Assembly: GCA_034933285.1 (NCBI GenBank)
Contig: JAYFNT010000027.1
Coordinates: 19,377 to 83,376 of the forward strand
Length of the DNA: 64,000 nt
From: RPRC01 sp034933285
Lineage (GTDB): Bacteria; Desulfobacterota; Desulfuromonadia; Geobacterales; Geobacteraceae
Reading direction: 5' to 3'
This document shows, piece by piece, positions 32,852 through 40,905 of the stretch. The translations under genes and the position numbers were made by a program. The first letter of the stretch is position 1; each line of letters opens with the position of its first letter. The notes beneath the pieces were generated by a model. That model was not told where the DNA came from. It saw only the letters and a program-made list of their open reading frames with translations, and ran no database searches.

Positions 32852-34207
32852 CTATTCATCCCTTTCGTAATCAACAATACGCTTGGCAACCGTCTTGATG
32901 CTCAGAAGGTCCGAATAGTTGATGTTGTTACCCAGGTAGTTGCCACCATCCGTGCCACAGCCAAGGGTAAGTGAAGGCGGCAGTTTGTTGTAGATGAGTC
33001 CGACGCTGCCGTGTACCGCGGGCTGATTCAAGAGCAGCCTGTTGGCAGGAATTTCCATGGCAAACTTGTCGATGACTTTCTGGTCCTGGGCATGGATAAC
33101 AGCGGTGTGGCCTGCGCCACCCCAGCGGAGCTGGCTCTTGGCCGCGGCGATAGCTGCGTCCGTGCCCTCGAAGCAGATGTATCCGAGAACCGGAGAGAGT
33201 TTTTCATGGCTGAACCAGTCTTCCGGACCGATGGTGGTCAGGGGGACGAGAAGCAGTTTCGCGTCCTCAGGAATCTCGAAACCGGCAAGCTTGGCTATAT
33301 ACTGCGGGGACTTGCCAACGATGGCTACTGCAGGAACGCCTCTTTCCTTATCGAACATGACTTTTTCGAGCTTGGCTTTCTCTTCGGCGTTGACGAGATA
33401 GGCGCCTCTTTCGATCATCATCTTCACGGCCTTGTCGCAGATTTCCTTGTCGTCGAAGATCATGGACTGGTCGGAGGAGCAGATGGTGCCGTTGTCGAAG
33501 GTCTTGGAAGCGATGACGTTGTTCACCGCTACGCTCAGCTTGGCGGACTTGGAAATGAAGACAGGGGTGTTGCCGGGGCCGACGCCGATGGCGGGGTGGC
33601 CGGAGCTGTATGCGGACTTGACCATGGCGCCGCCGCCGGTGGCGAGGATCAGATTGATACCCGGGTGTTTGAACAGCAGGTTGGTCGCCTCGATGGAAGG
33701 CTCGTCGATCCACTGGATGCAGTTTACCGGTGCGCCTGCGCTCACTGCCGCATCGTGCATGATCCTGGCCGCTTCGACGCTACACTTCTGTGCCCGCGGA
33801 TGAGCGGCAAAGATGATGGCGTTGCGCGACTTCAGGGAGATCAGTGATTTGAACATAACAGTGGAGGGCGGGTTGGTTGTCGGGGTAGCGGCAGCAATGA
33901 CGCCGAAGGGCTCGGCAATGTAGCTAACACCTTCTTCTTCCTTGATCACGCCAACGGATTTCTTGTCTTTGAAGTACTCATAGACAACGTGAGCGCCAAG
34001 GTGATTCTTTATTGCCTTGTGGTCTGCCCGGCCGATGCCGGTTTCCTCAACTGCCATCTCGGCAAGCTTTACTTCGTTGGCAACGCTGGCAGCATCCATT
34101 GCAGCGCAAATCTTGTCGACCTGTTCCTGGCTGAATTCTTTCATGATGTCGGCTGCTTTGCGTGCGTTTGCTACCAATGTGTCAATCTTCTGAACTACGT
34201 CTGCCAT
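32852..34207 (-). CDS. CoA-acylating aldehyde dehydrogenase (acetaldehyde/propionaldehyde type)
   Basis: NAD-linked oxidation of acetaldehyde (or propionaldehyde) to the acyl-CoA, or the reverse. 451 residues, resembling the N-terminal half of AdhE and the EutE/PduP group. Nucleotide-binding AEPFGVIAAATPTTNPPST; GPGNTPVFI; catalytic Cys in FDNGTICSSDQSMI; and LRWGGAGHTAVIH. A GGAGGT ribosome site is present. No microcompartment-targeting N-terminal peptide is obvious. It is divergent from pta, with ackA beyond, which points to acetyl-CoA/acetate metabolism. Confidence 0.92.
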   Translation of the reverse strand: MADVVQKIDTLVANARKAADIMKEFSQEQVDKICAAMDAASVANEVKLAEMAVEETGIGRADHKAIKNHLGAHVVYEYFKDKKSVGVIKEEEGVSYIAEPFGVIAAATPTTNPPSTVMFKSLISLKSRNAIIFAAHPRAQKCSVEAARIMHDAAVSAGAPVNCIQWIDEPSIEATNLLFKHPGINLILATGGGAMVKSAYSSGHPAIGVGPGNTPVFISKSAKLSVAVNNVIASKTFDNGTICSSDQSMIFDDKEICDKAVKMMIERGAYLVNAEEKAKLEKVMFDKERGVPAVAIVGKSPQYIAKLAGFEIPEDAKLLLVPLTTIGPEDWFSHEKLSPVLGYICFEGTDAAIAAAKSQLRWGGAGHTAVIHAQDQKVIDKFAMEIPANRLLLNQPAVHGSVGLIYNKLPPSLTLGCGTDGGNYLGNNINYSDLLSIKTVAKRIVDYERDE

Positions 34208-34232
34208 GACATACCTCCATAATTTAGTTTTT

Positions 34233-34269
34233 TAGGTGAATTGTTCATCGCATAACAATTCATCACCTA
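34233..34269 (-). promoter_or_regulatory. Hairpin in the leader of the aldehyde dehydrogenase mRNA
   Basis: TAGGTG-AATTGTT (34233-34245) pairs with AACAATT-(cat)-CACCTA (34254-34269), giving 13 pairs with a 3-base bulge. It sits just upstream of the GGAGGT ribosome site and could stabilise the message or control translation. Confidence 0.5.
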
Positions 34270-34397
34270 GGATAGCCTGCATGAAGACAGCGATGCCGGC
34301 GCTGCATATTCAAAAGCCAGAAGATGTGAAAACGGGGTAGAAGATACAATTTCTGCCGTGAGACGCAACCGGACAACCCCCGGTAAACGCAAAGGAA

Positions 34398-34426
34398 ATA
34401 ATACACAACAAGTCTGGTGTTGTCAA
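34398..34426 (-). promoter_or_regulatory. Sigma70 promoter of the aldehyde dehydrogenase gene
   Basis: Minus-strand TTGACA (34426-34421), 17-base spacer, TATTAT (34403-34398), about 190 bases before the start codon, giving a long leader that includes the hairpin at 34233-34269. Confidence 0.82.
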
Positions 34427-34484
34427 ATAAATTTTCGGCTGTAAAATACCGTAAATATTTGATATAACTAAATTTTTAGCCAGA

Positions 34485-34500
34485 GTAAACTGTTGTTTAC
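34485..34500. promoter_or_regulatory. Candidate operator dyad GTAAAC-N4-GTTTAC
   Basis: GTAAAC (34485-34490) and GTTTAC (34495-34500) form a perfect 6-bp dyad in the divergent region between the aldehyde dehydrogenase and pta, about 60 bases upstream of the aldehyde dehydrogenase -35. It could bind a regulator; inference only. Confidence 0.35.
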
Positions 34501-34770
34501 CATACCGTCCCATCGCCAAAGGTATAATTCCTTTTTTTTACGCACAAGTAGCATTATGTTTCTCAGTATGCGCGGCTTTACGATTTTTGTGACAGTAAAT
34601 AATTATACTTTGAATAATTTTTTTTGCACCGCTTAAATATATACGCAAGCGTTTTCTTAATGAAACTTACAGTAAATCGTACCAGCCTGTTCAAACACGG
34701 GATTCATTATCAGGCAAATCCACAGTAAAGTTTTTTCCTGTTCAATTAATAAGTTAGACAGGCTTTTTTG
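34501..34770. other. AT-rich divergent intergenic region
   Basis: About 270 bases, markedly AT-rich, without a gene. Several A/T tracts could bind nucleoid proteins. It separates the two divergent promoters. Confidence 0.4.
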
Positions 34771-34799
34771 TTGACCGAAAATCCCCCTTGTGATATAAA
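34771..34799 (+). promoter_or_regulatory. Sigma70 promoter of pta
   Basis: TTGACC (34771-34776), 17-base spacer, TATAAA (34794-34799), about 70 bases before the pta ATG. Confidence 0.8.
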
Positions 34800-34869
34800 T
34801 CGCGAGATTTATCCTACTTTGTATTCAGTAAAGAATCGGCTTTGAATATCATACCCAAAGGAGGAAGAC

Positions 34870-35877
34870 ATGCATCTCATCGATCAAATCAAGGCCAAGG
34901 CGAAATCCAACCTTCAGACAGTGGTACTTCCGGAAAGTTACGATGAGCGTATGCTGTTCGCAGCTGAGAAGATCGTGGAGCAGGGTCTGGCCAAAGTCGT
35001 GCTGCTCGGAAGCCCGGAAAAGGTAAAGGCAGCCGCGGACGCAAAAGGCGTGGACCTCACTGGAGTGGAGATTCTTCAGCCTGCGACTTCACCCAAGCTC
35101 GATGCATATGTGGAAAAACTGGTGGAAATCCGCAAGAGCAAATGCCTGTCGCGTGACGATGCCCATAAACTGCTCACCGGTCAGGACAACCTTTATTATG
35201 CGGGGATGATGGTGAGAATGGGCGATGCGGGAGGATGCGTTGCAGGCGCCACAAGCACTACGGGAGATGTCCTTCGCTCCGCTTTTCACACTATCGGAAC
35301 ATGTTGCGGCATCAAGACGGTATCATCCTTCTTCCTGATGATTACCAAGGATGTTAAATTCGGTGAAAACGGAGTGCTTCTTTTTGCGGACTGCGCCGTC
35401 AATCCCAATCCCGATGCGCAGGCGCTGGCCGAAATCGCAGTTGCCACAGCCCGCAACTGCAAATCATTCCTCGATGTGGATGCCCGTGTTGCCATGCTCT
35501 CCTTTTCAACCAAGGGAAGCGCTTCCCACACCGATATCGACAAGGTCACCAAGGCCATGGAAATCGCCAGGCAGATCGATCCCGACATTCACCTGGACGG
35601 CGAACTCCAGGCGGACGCCGCACTGATCCCCAGCATCGGCGAGCGCAAGGCACCCGGAAGCCCGGTGGCTGGCAAGGCCAATGTACTCATCTTCCCGGAC
35701 CTTGACGCCGGGAACATAGGCTACAAGCTGGTTGAAAGGGTTGCGGGCGCCGAAGCAATCGGCCCCATCATCCAGGGTCTCGCAAAACCGGTCAATGACC
35801 TTTCCCGCGGCTGTTCTGTCGACGACATAGTAAGTGTCGCGGCCATAACCGCAGTCCAGGCGCAAGCCCAGGCCTGA
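34870..35877 (+). CDS. pta: Phosphate acetyltransferase
   Basis: Interconverts acetyl-CoA and acetyl-phosphate. 335 residues, the short single-domain form lacking the N-terminal DRTGG-like regulatory part. Family motifs: VVLPESYDERML near the N-terminus, DNLYYAGMMVRMGDAGGCVAG, ADCAVNPNPDAQALAEIA, HLDGELQADAAL and VLIFPDLDAGNIGYKL. An AAAGGAGG ribosome site precedes the ATG. It is convergent with ackA, and the two share one bidirectional terminator. Confidence 0.96.
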   Translation: MHLIDQIKAKAKSNLQTVVLPESYDERMLFAAEKIVEQGLAKVVLLGSPEKVKAAADAKGVDLTGVEILQPATSPKLDAYVEKLVEIRKSKCLSRDDAHKLLTGQDNLYYAGMMVRMGDAGGCVAGATSTTGDVLRSAFHTIGTCCGIKTVSSFFLMITKDVKFGENGVLLFADCAVNPNPDAQALAEIAVATARNCKSFLDVDARVAMLSFSTKGSASHTDIDKVTKAMEIARQIDPDIHLDGELQADAALIPSIGERKAPGSPVAGKANVLIFPDLDAGNIGYKLVERVAGAEAIGPIIQGLAKPVNDLSRGCSVDDIVSVAAITAVQAQAQA

Positions 35878-35902
35878 TCGGGAAGCTGACGGAACTGCTA
35901 CT

Positions 35903-35933
35903 AAAAAGGCCGGCATTGCATGCCGGCCTTTTT
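35903..35933. terminator. Bidirectional terminator between pta and ackA
   Basis: A perfect 14-bp palindrome (AAAAAGGCCGGCAT at 35903-35916, complement at 35920-35933) with a 3-base loop. The A and T runs within the arms provide the U-tract in both directions. Confidence 0.93.
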
Positions 35934-35963
35934 CTGTCTGTGGGTAAAAGTCAATGCCCGTCC

Positions 35964-37223
35964 CTATCTTTTGTAATCATCCCTGGCAAAGGAGTACTCA
36001 AAGTTCATGTGATCAGTATAGGTCCCTTCGAGAATCGCGGCGACGTCCTCGGTGAACACGAGTTCCTCGTCCGTGGGAATCACGAACACCTTGATTGGCG
36101 AATCATCCGTGGTAATCTCGCACTCATTGCCCTTGACCGCTTCGCGGTTTTTTGCCTTGTCAAAGTGGATGCCCATGTGTTCAAGGCCTTCACAGGCCAT
36201 TTCGCGGATCTGCCAGCCCTTTTCGCCGACGCCGGCGGTGAATACAACGGCATCGAGCCTGCCGAGAACAGACATGTAGCCGCCGATGTATTTACGCAGG
36301 CGATAAGCTTCTATCTCCATGGCGAGCTTGCAGGTCTTGTCGCCCATATCAGCATGGGCGACCACATCCCTGCGGTCGGTATACTTGCCGGTTATCCCCA
36401 AAATGCCGCTCTTCTTGTTGAGGATGCTGTCGATTTCGGGAGCGGACAGGCCTTCGATCTGCATCATGAATCCCGGGATCGCGGGATCGATGTCGCCGCA
36501 CCGCGTACCCATAACCGCACCTTCCAACGGGGTCAGGCCCATGCTTGTATCGACCGATATACCGTTCTTGATGGCGCAGTGGGAAACACCGTTGCCGATG
36601 TGCATGGTGATTATATTCGTCTGGGAAGGCTTTTTGCCGAGCATCACTGCCGCTCTTTTGGAAACGTAAAGGTGGGAAGTGCCGTGGAAGCCGTAGCGAC
36701 GGACTCCGTACCGCACGTACCAGTCATACGGAAGCGGGTAGATGAATGCATAATCCGGCATGGTCTGATGGAACGCAGTATCGAAGATGGCCACGTTAGG
36801 CACGTCCGGCAGTTCGGCACGCATTGCCTCGATGCCGGCGATGTTGGGCGGATTATGCAGCGGCGCCAGGTGTTGAACCGCTTTGACCGCATCGAGAACC
36901 TTTTCGTCAATGAGCACGGACTTTGTGAACGCCTCGCCACCATGCACGACACGGTGCCCGACCGCCGATATCTGGCTGATATCGGTAAGGACGCCCTGCT
37001 CGGGGTCGGTCAGAGTCTTTACGATAAGGTCCATGGCCACATTGTGATTGGGGCATTCCGATTCTTTCTTGTACTTCTGCCGTCCGGGCACTTCATGCTG
37101 GATGAAGGAACCGCCCACGACAACCCTCTCGACTACACCCTTGGCTATGACTTCCTTGTTTTTCCAGTCGAACAGCTGATACTTGACAGACGAACTGCCA
37201 CAGTTAATGGCGAGTATATCCAT
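35964..37223 (-). CDS. ackA: Acetate kinase
   Basis: Acetyl-phosphate + ADP to acetate + ATP. 419 residues. N-terminal MDILAINCGSSSVKYQLF (signature 1); the second signature region includes YGFHGTSHLYVSK, followed by HIGNGVSHCAIKNG, DTSMGLTPLEG, GTRCGDIDPAI, FTAGVGEKG and the C-terminal VIPTDEELV. A GGGGG ribosome site precedes the ATG. It faces pta, with which it forms the acetate/ATP branch. Confidence 0.97.
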   Translation of the reverse strand: MDILAINCGSSSVKYQLFDWKNKEVIAKGVVERVVVGGSFIQHEVPGRQKYKKESECPNHNVAMDLIVKTLTDPEQGVLTDISQISAVGHRVVHGGEAFTKSVLIDEKVLDAVKAVQHLAPLHNPPNIAGIEAMRAELPDVPNVAIFDTAFHQTMPDYAFIYPLPYDWYVRYGVRRYGFHGTSHLYVSKRAAVMLGKKPSQTNIITMHIGNGVSHCAIKNGISVDTSMGLTPLEGAVMGTRCGDIDPAIPGFMMQIEGLSAPEIDSILNKKSGILGITGKYTDRRDVVAHADMGDKTCKLAMEIEAYRLRKYIGGYMSVLGRLDAVVFTAGVGEKGWQIREMACEGLEHMGIHFDKAKNREAVKGNECEITTDDSPIKVFVIPTDEELVFTEDVAAILEGTYTDHMNFEYSFARDDYKR

Positions 37224-37348
37224 TCTAAAATTTCCCCCTATGCTGGTTTGTCTTTAGTTATTTGGGAATTGCGGAGGTACATGCGATCGGACGTTTTTAT
37301 CGCGACACGTCGGCGCATTGAAGAGACAATAAACACAATAACCGACTT

Positions 37349-37377
37349 TTTATACAATAGAGCGGGTCTGAATTCAA
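37349..37377 (-). promoter_or_regulatory. Sigma70 promoter of ackA
   Basis: Minus-strand TTGAAT (37377-37372), 17-base spacer, TATAAA (37354-37349), about 130 bases upstream of the ackA ATG. Confidence 0.75.
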
Positions 37378-37621
37378 CAGTTTTTGTGGAAAAACATGCT
37401 TGAAGCTGGCAGAAAATGCGTGGAAGGTATCTGACAAAGGTACTGTCAACTGTATTGAGCATATTTGAGAGATGATTTTAAGCATGGCTCACAATGCAGT
37501 TTCATTTATTATGAATAAAAAAATACAATTTCACTTAAATTATGTCGTCGTGATATTGTTCTTGATATTATTCAGTACGTTCTTTTTCGGAAGCAAAGAG
37601 CCATAAACAAAGGTCCTCCTC
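37378..37621. other. AT-rich intergenic region between ackA and the hox operon
   Basis: About 240 bases with no supportable gene and a strong AT bias around 37495-37570. No clear terminator hairpin for the hox operon was found here. Confidence 0.35.
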
Positions 37622-37871
37622 TCAGACAATCGCTTCGCCCTGAAGCTGGCAGAGCAGATTCAGCGCTTTTTCCGTTAATACGGGCATAAGTCCCGCTGTC
37701 TGATCGCTCAGTCCATCCCCAACCCCGAAGTCGGCGCCGGGGATGGTGACCAGCCAGGCCGGCATATCAGCGCCGTACAGAATCTTCGTATAAGCCAGAA
37801 GTACCGCTGGAGAGAAATGGTGGCCGAGAACGGGAGAACATGACTTTCCCGTATCCGATCAACAGGATCAT
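37622..37871 (-). pseudogene. Remnant of [NiFe] hydrogenase maturation endopeptidase (HoxW/HycI, M52 type)
   Basis: Translation from ATG 37871 gives MILLIGYGK, the glycine-rich start of M52 maturation proteases. A different frame, ending at TGA 37622, gives a credible C-terminal part: PVLGHHFSPAVLLAYTKILYG followed by WLVTIPGADFGVGDGLS. The total span is only about 83 codons, against about 150 for intact proteins, so roughly the middle half is missing and the frame is shifted at the junction. The gene lies 12 bases after hoxH, the normal place for the dedicated protease, whose job is to cut the large subunit after the final nickel-binding motif. Confidence 0.72.
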
Positions 37872-37883
37872 GCTGAGCCGCTT

Positions 37884-39323
37884 CTACCCTCGCCGCAGTT
37901 CTTTGAGTATGCTGCCGTCAGGAGAGACAACCTGTATCAAGAGCGGCATTTTGCCCACGGCGTGAGTGGAACAGCTGAGACAGGGATCATACACCCTGAT
38001 ACCGTGTTCCACCCGATTCAGCATCCCCTCACTTACGTTCTCACCCTTAACGTACTTTTTGGCGATGTTCGTTATGGTCCTGTTCATTGCCATATTGTTG
38101 TGGCCGGTGGAGACCACGAGATTGACGTCGGTGATCAGGCCGTTGCGGTCGACCTTGTAATCGTGGATCAGGGTGCCGCGCGGGGCCTCGGTCATGCCGA
38201 CGCCGTGCAACCTGTTCACCCCCGCCTCCGCCCGTACCCAGTCGTCGGTGATCTCCGGGTCGTTCAGGGTTTCCTCGATCTTCTCCAGGGAAAAGAGGAT
38301 CTCGATGAGCCGGGCATAGTGGTAATGAAAGCTGCTGGTCACCGCCCCGCCGCTTCCCAGACGGCGGAAATTCTCCAGCTCCCGGTCTGTCTTCGGCGTT
38401 CCTGCATAGTCGCAGATGTTCAGCCTTGCCAGCGGCCCGACCCGGTACATGCCGGCGGATTCCTTGAAATTGTATGGTCCCCGCGCCTTGAAATAGGGAA
38501 ACTTGAGATAACTCCAGTATTCCGACGCTTCGTCGATGTAATCGCGGTACTTATCGTTCCGGATCCCCGACTCGATTATCCTCCGGTCCGTGTCCACGAA
38601 CCGGAACAGTCCGTCATGGAGTTCGAGCCCACCGTCGGAGGTGACGAGCCCAGCGAACATGGACGGGAAATCGTAGATCTTCACGTCCTCTTTGAACTTG
38701 TCGAGATTGCTCTTGAGGAGGTTCAGCGCCAGGTCCGTGGTCTCAAAGGCCTCCGGCAGGAGCGATTTTATGTAGTCCCTCTTTTCCTCTGTGAGCGGCT
38801 CGCGTACCCCGCCCGGTACCGCCCATGCCTGATGGATGCTCTTGTCGGCGATGACGCGGATGATTTCCTGCCCTATTCCCCGGAGCCGCACACCTTTTCG
38901 CGCCACGTCGGGATACTTCCGGATCAGCCCCATCACGTTGCGCGTCGCCGGGTCGCTGTCGAAACCGAGCAGCAGGTCCGGAGCGCTGAGATGGAAGAAG
39001 CTGAGGGCATGGCTTTGCACGAACTGGCCCCAGTTCATGACCTTGCGCAGCTTCACGGCGGTTTCCGGCACTGCCACCCCCATGATGGCGTCTCCCGCCT
39101 TTACCGATGCAAGAGCATGGCTTGTGGGGCAGATGCCGCAGATGCGGTTGGTTATGCCGGGCATCTCGTAAAAGGGCCGCCCGATGCAGAATTTTTCAAA
39201 GGCGCGGAATTCGACCACGTGCAAACGGGCCTCGGTCACGGCACCGGCATCGTCCAGATGGATGGTTACCTTTCCATGCCCCTCGATCCGGGTGACGGGT
39301 TCGATATGTATTTTCTTTGCCAT
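37884..39323 (-). CDS. hoxH: NAD(P)-linked [NiFe] hydrogenase large subunit (HoxH-like)
   Basis: 479 residues from ATG 39323 (AAGGAG ribosome site; a longer frame from 39368 is less likely). Catalytic subunit, group 3 type. The N-terminal nickel motif is ITNRICGICPTSHALAS and the C-terminal one DPCLSCSTH. After the final His there is a 25-residue extension (AVGKMPLLIQVV to LRRG), which in this class must be removed by a specific protease for the Ni-Fe site to close. The adjacent protease gene is broken. Confidence 0.94.
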   Translation of the reverse strand: MAKKIHIEPVTRIEGHGKVTIHLDDAGAVTEARLHVVEFRAFEKFCIGRPFYEMPGITNRICGICPTSHALASVKAGDAIMGVAVPETAVKLRKVMNWGQFVQSHALSFFHLSAPDLLLGFDSDPATRNVMGLIRKYPDVARKGVRLRGIGQEIIRVIADKSIHQAWAVPGGVREPLTEEKRDYIKSLLPEAFETTDLALNLLKSNLDKFKEDVKIYDFPSMFAGLVTSDGGLELHDGLFRFVDTDRRIIESGIRNDKYRDYIDEASEYWSYLKFPYFKARGPYNFKESAGMYRVGPLARLNICDYAGTPKTDRELENFRRLGSGGAVTSSFHYHYARLIEILFSLEKIEETLNDPEITDDWVRAEAGVNRLHGVGMTEAPRGTLIHDYKVDRNGLITDVNLVVSTGHNNMAMNRTITNIAKKYVKGENVSEGMLNRVEHGIRVYDPCLSCSTHAVGKMPLLIQVVSPDGSILKELRRG

Positions 39324-39410
39324 AGCGTTCTTGCTCCTTCCACTCTCAGACGATAGAGGACCGGGCAAAGACGGGAGTCAGGCCCGGCATGCTTACCTAC
39401 GGGCAAGCTG

Positions 39411-39953
39411 TCAGCCGAAGGTGATCGCTTCAGCCTGAAGCTGCGGTTTCTCGCCGGCAAGGAGGGCGGCAATTGCCGTGTAGATCCGGTCCGGGTCCGG
39501 GGGACAACCGGGCAGATAGACATCGATGGGCACGGCGGCATGCAGCGGGTATACCTTGGGCAGAAGCACCGGCAATATGTCCACCGCCTCCGGACCCTTG
39601 GGAATGCTGCCGGGTCCGGCCTGGTAGACTTTCGTCAGCACGTCGTCTATGTTCAGCTTGTTGCGCAACTGCGGTGTGTTGCCGGTTACGGCGCAGTCAC
39701 CGAAACTGATGAGTATTCTGGTGCGCTCCCGTATCTGCATGAGCAGTTCCAGGTTTTCGGTATTGCACAACGCTCCCTCGATGAGCACCACATCCACATC
39801 TTGAGGGTACTCCTTCACATCGGCTATCGGGCTGTAGACCAGCTCGATCTTGTCCGCCAGATCGATCAATTTCTCGTCAAGATCGAGAAAACTCATGTGG
39901 CAGCCGGAACAGCCGCCCAACCAAACGGTTGCAAGTCTAACTTTGTTTGCCAT
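39411..39953 (-). CDS. hoxY: NAD(P)-linked [NiFe] hydrogenase small subunit (HoxY-like)
   Basis: 180 residues from ATG 39953 (AAGGGG ribosome site). Short small subunit without Tat signal, as in cytoplasmic group 3 enzymes. Proximal [4Fe-4S] cysteines occur in WLGGCSGCHMSFLD, EGALCNTEN, SFGDCAVTGN and YLPGCPPDPDRI. It is separated from hoxU by 212 bases that hold a long palindromic element, an unusual break in the operon. Confidence 0.93.
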   Translation of the reverse strand: MANKVRLATVWLGGCSGCHMSFLDLDEKLIDLADKIELVYSPIADVKEYPQDVDVVLIEGALCNTENLELLMQIRERTRILISFGDCAVTGNTPQLRNKLNIDDVLTKVYQAGPGSIPKGPEAVDILPVLLPKVYPLHAAVPIDVYLPGCPPDPDRIYTAIAALLAGEKPQLQAEAITFG

Positions 39954-39979
39954 CGCAGTGCCCCTTCGCAGCTTTGTTA

Positions 39980-40120
39980 GTTTCCATCCGGAAAGGGTGC
40001 TTTTTCGCCCTGGCTGTGTCAATCTGCAGGCTTGCTTGTGCGACATACTGCAGTATGCCTCCGCGCAACCCCTTGATTTCCTTGCCAGGACGAAAAATCC
40101 CCTCTTTCCGATCTGGAAAC
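39980..40120. repeat. Long imperfect palindromic repeat inside the hox operon
   Basis: About 141 bases whose two halves are nearly complementary. Outer arms GTTTCCATCCGGAAAG (39980-39995) versus the complement of 40104-40120; then TTTTTCGCCCTGGC (40001-40014) versus GCCAGGACGAAAAA (40084-40097); then TTGTGCG/CGCGCAA; and a perfect centre CATACTGCAGTATG (40044-40057). The outer arm recurs elsewhere in the window. It looks like a mobile or REP-like element and will form a large hairpin in the hox mRNA between hoxU and hoxY. Confidence 0.75.
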
Positions 40121-40165
40121 TGCATAGTGTTAGCTCGTAGTTTACGGTTAATCAGAACAACCAGC

Positions 40166-40897
40166 TTATATGACGCTCCACTGTTTCTTTTCCCGTCCTT
40201 CCTTGATCCAGTGGACGAAACCCACGTCCTTCTGCATCTCGGCCACGGTGGAGCCCCTCCAGAACAGGGTGCCGGTGGGGCATACGTTGACACACTTGCC
40301 GCATTTCGTGCAGGTGCTGCTTTTTCCCCAATTCTGGTGCATGTCGACGATTATCCTGTTGGCGGCTCCCCGTCCTTCCATGTCAAGGGTGTGGGCACCC
40401 TCGATCTGGTCGCAGGCGCGTATGCAGCGGGTGCAGCTGATGCACCGGTTGTGGTCGAGTCCGTTTCTCTCATGGGTCAGATCAATGGTGGGGAGATCGG
40501 TCGGGCAGCGGTATTCGAATCGCGTATGATCCACCCCCAGCTCGGCGCACCGGGACCGGAGTTCGCAACAACCGTTGGCGACGCAGACGGAGCAGATGTG
40601 GTTGCGTTCGGACAGAAGGAGCTCAAGGATCATTTTCCGGTATTCCTTGAGCTGTTCGGTATGAGTCTCGACCTTCATCCCGTCCTGGGCTTCGGTGGTG
40701 CATGCCGGCACGAGCCTTCTCTGACCTTCCACCTTGACCAGGCAGAGCCTGCAGGCCCCGACCGGCGTCAAGCCTTCCAGATGGCACAGGGTGGGAAGTT
40801 CCACACCGTTCTGACGACATGCCTCCAAAAGGGTCGCCCCGGCAGGGGCGCTTACTTCCTGGCCGTTTAGTGTTAACGTGATAACTAACATCTGCAT
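40166..40897 (-). CDS. hoxU: Hydrogenase diaphorase Fe-S subunit (HoxU / NuoG N-terminal-like)
   Basis: 243 residues. Domains in order: a plant-type [2Fe-2S] ferredoxin (cysteines in LPTLCHLEGLTPVGACRLC and VPACTTE), the His-Cys3 cluster (NHICSVCVANGCCELRSRC), and two [4Fe-4S] motifs (CISCTRCIRACDQIEG, CTKCGKCVNVCPTG). It carries electrons between the NADH-oxidising HoxF/E and hydrogenase HoxY/H. Confidence 0.93.
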   Translation of the reverse strand: MQMLVITLTLNGQEVSAPAGATLLEACRQNGVELPTLCHLEGLTPVGACRLCLVKVEGQRRLVPACTTEAQDGMKVETHTEQLKEYRKMILELLLSERNHICSVCVANGCCELRSRCAELGVDHTRFEYRCPTDLPTIDLTHERNGLDHNRCISCTRCIRACDQIEGAHTLDMEGRGAANRIIVDMHQNWGKSSTCTKCGKCVNVCPTGTLFWRGSTVAEMQKDVGFVHWIKEGREKKQWSVI

Positions 40898-40905
40898 ACC
40901 TCCGG

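Noticed and set aside
35916..37403. 495-codon plus-strand frame
   Set aside because: Antisense to ackA, and no protein-like motifs.
37962..39356. 464-codon plus-strand frame
   Set aside because: Antisense to hoxH, which has both nickel motifs; no recognisable domain on the plus strand.
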